In this document: positions 32,797 through 33,811 of the stretch, in pieces
How positions within the stretch are numbered: position 1 is the stretch's first letter
How the letters are laid out: every line of letters begins with the position of its first letter
DNA from: Oscillospiraceae bacterium
GTDB taxonomy: Bacteria; Bacillota_A; Clostridia; Oscillospirales; CAG-272
Direction: 5' to 3'
Assembly (NCBI GenBank): GCA_015064195.1
Contig: SVSO01000003.1
Coordinates: 1-33,811, forward strand
DNA length: 33,811 bases
The notes under the pieces: generated by a model
The model's input: only the letters and a program-made list of their open reading frames with translations
Told to the model about the DNA's origin: nothing
Databases searched by the model: none
Position numbers and translations under genes: made by a program

Positions 32797-33811
32797 TATT
32801 CCGCTAAAATCTCCGGCATCCGGCGCAGGATCTCGTCGGTGCGGAGCTTGTCTGCCGCGTATTGACGGCGGAGCAGATCGGCGGGAATGAAGTCGTCGTA
32901 TTTCTCAAATACCGGCATTTCGTTCAGATTCACAAGGCGGGATTTGTCAATGCCGTCCCGCTCGATGATGTCGCACAGCTCGCGGATGAATGCGTAATCG
33001 CTGACATTTTCCATCTTGAACATCATGTAGTAGCAGCCGTCGAACTCCATGTTGGAGAGCTTGAAGCGTGCGGAATTCTGCCCTATGAACTTGCGCAGCG
33101 TGCGGAAAGAGCGTGTGCCGAGCCATGGGAACAGACACCACGTGTAACCGCCCAGCGATACCAGCGAATGACGGAGCATACCGGTGTTGCGGGCCAGATT
33201 CCGCGCGATCTCCAGCCGATGGCGGGCATTGGGCTTGAGGTAAGGGTAAACCGTATCCTCCTCCAGCACCCGCTTCATGCGTTCGAGGATCTTGGTGTGG
33301 ATCTCGCCGTAATCGCCGGGCCACGATACCTCCATCTTTCCCTTGACGGATTTGACATAGATGAGCTTTCGCGGAATGTCCAGCTCCTCCACCTCCCACA
33401 GCCGTCCTGCCAGTGCAAACCGATCGCCCACCGGCGGCGGTGTTGTAATGGTGCCGATCTCGTCCGATTCGCACCGGACGGTGTAATCCTCGCTGTCCTT
33501 GAAGACGGCGTAAAACTTGAAGGAATTGACCAGCCGCTCGCCTTTGAGACCCACGATCAGCCCCTTTTCCTCGGTCATTTCGAGAAAATCGTTCTGGAGC
33601 ATTCCGAGAAGCAGGGTGCGGTAGTCCTCTTTGTCGATGTGACGGAAGGGCGGCAGGGAGAGAATGCGCTCAGCCAGCCGCTTTGGTGTCAGCTCGCCCG
33701 ATGATGCCAGCGTGGACAGGGTCTGCTGGAATGCAAGACTGAAGGGCATTTTCTTGACCATGGGCGGCTCGATGAATTTTTCCTCGATGTACAGCTGCAC
33801 GATGGCGATGG
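32787..33811 (-). CDS. Lhr-like superfamily II helicase, C-terminal part (cut by window)
   Basis: The last 341 residues of a protein whose start lies beyond the right edge; the frame stays open to the end of the window. The fragment resembles the region after the helicase core in Lhr-type DEAD/DEAH helicases: a winged-helix part (LAFQQTLSTLASSGELTPKRLAERIL, HIDKEDYRTLLLGMLQNDFLEM), then a beta-rich domain with TITTPPPVGDRFALAGRLWEVEELD, and a helical C-terminal domain. Lhr helicases act on DNA or RNA-DNA hybrids in repair. No helicase motifs I-VI are within the visible part, so the family call rests on the C-terminal domain only. Confidence 0.72.
   Translation of the reverse strand, partial: IAIVQLYIEEKFIEPPMVKKMPFSLAFQQTLSTLASSGELTPKRLAERILSLPPFRHIDKEDYRTLLLGMLQNDFLEMTEEKGLIVGLKGERLVNSFKFYAVFKDSEDYTVRCESDEIGTITTPPPVGDRFALAGRLWEVEELDIPRKLIYVKSVKGKMEVSWPGDYGEIHTKILERMKRVLEEDTVYPYLKPNARHRLEIARNLARNTGMLRHSLVSLGGYTWCLFPWLGTRSFRTLRKFIGQNSARFKLSNMEFDGCYYMMFKMENVSDYAFIRELCDIIERDGIDKSRLVNLNEMPVFEKYDDFIPADLLRRQYAADKLRTDEILRRMPEILAEYQE

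Noticed and set aside
1..33811. CRISPR arrays, insertion sequences, integrases, attachment sites
   Set aside because: No regularly spaced direct repeats, transposase or integrase motifs, or duplicated tRNA 3' ends were seen on either strand.

Overview
The window looks like a chromosomal piece of an anaerobic, fairly GC-rich member of the Clostridia (Firmicutes). The evidence is: a nusB-xseA-xseB-ispA-tlyA-nadK-argR-recN gene order typical of Firmicutes; murB-rapZ-whiA; an S-layer-homology (SLH) surface protein; clostridial families such as DUF4358 lipoproteins and SPFH/SdpI genes; an oxygen-sensitive class III ribonucleotide reductase; and strong AAGGAG/GGAGG ribosome sites. I cannot name the genus. 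I saw no insertion sequence, prophage, CRISPR array or rRNA.

Layout. (1) 1-2630, minus strand: a compact, partly overlapping operon of an SPFH/band-7 protein, a two-helix membrane peptide, a YbjQ-family protein, a small ribbon-helix-helix protein, an SdpI-like membrane protein and an alpha/beta hydrolase cut by the left edge. It has one clear promoter carrying a dyad. (2) 2640-5565, minus: a monocistronic SLH-domain surface protein with its own promoter and terminator. (3) 5670-7825, minus: a three-gene envelope operon of a DUF3021-like membrane protein, a membrane-anchored SGNH hydrolase and a DUF4358 lipoprotein. (4) 7927-24908, plus: a 17-gene housekeeping operon from nusB to dnaE. It covers transcription antitermination, DNA repair and replication (xseAB, recN, dnaE), isoprenoid synthesis, NAD kinase, the arginine repressor, tyrosyl-tRNA synthetase, peptidoglycan precursor synthesis, and the RapZ and WhiA regulators. 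It ends in a hairpin pair that also serves the opposing tRNA gene. (5) 25019-25140, minus: tRNA-Glu(CTC) with a near-consensus promoter. (6) 25169-27572: a divergent pair of an AraC-type regulator and an orphan solute-binding lipoprotein sharing an overlapping promoter region. (7) 27571-30067, minus: nrdD with a leader carrying two inverted NrdR-box-like sites that could also fold into a terminator-like hairpin. (8) 30144-32457, minus: a sugar cassette of an intracellular GH32 fructosidase and a TIM-barrel isomerase/epimerase whose best start codon reads ACG. (9) 32530-33811: a small two-helix membrane protein and, convergent with it, the C-terminal part of an Lhr-like helicase cut by the right edge.

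Most of the window is ordinary, well-conserved biology. The points most worth a second look are the ACG start of the isomerase gene, the nrdD leader, the SPFH/YbjQ/RHH/SdpI/hydrolase operon as a possible membrane-protection unit, and the divergent TsaD/Kae1 homologue embedded between nusB and xseA. Functions are assigned by reading motifs, not by database search.
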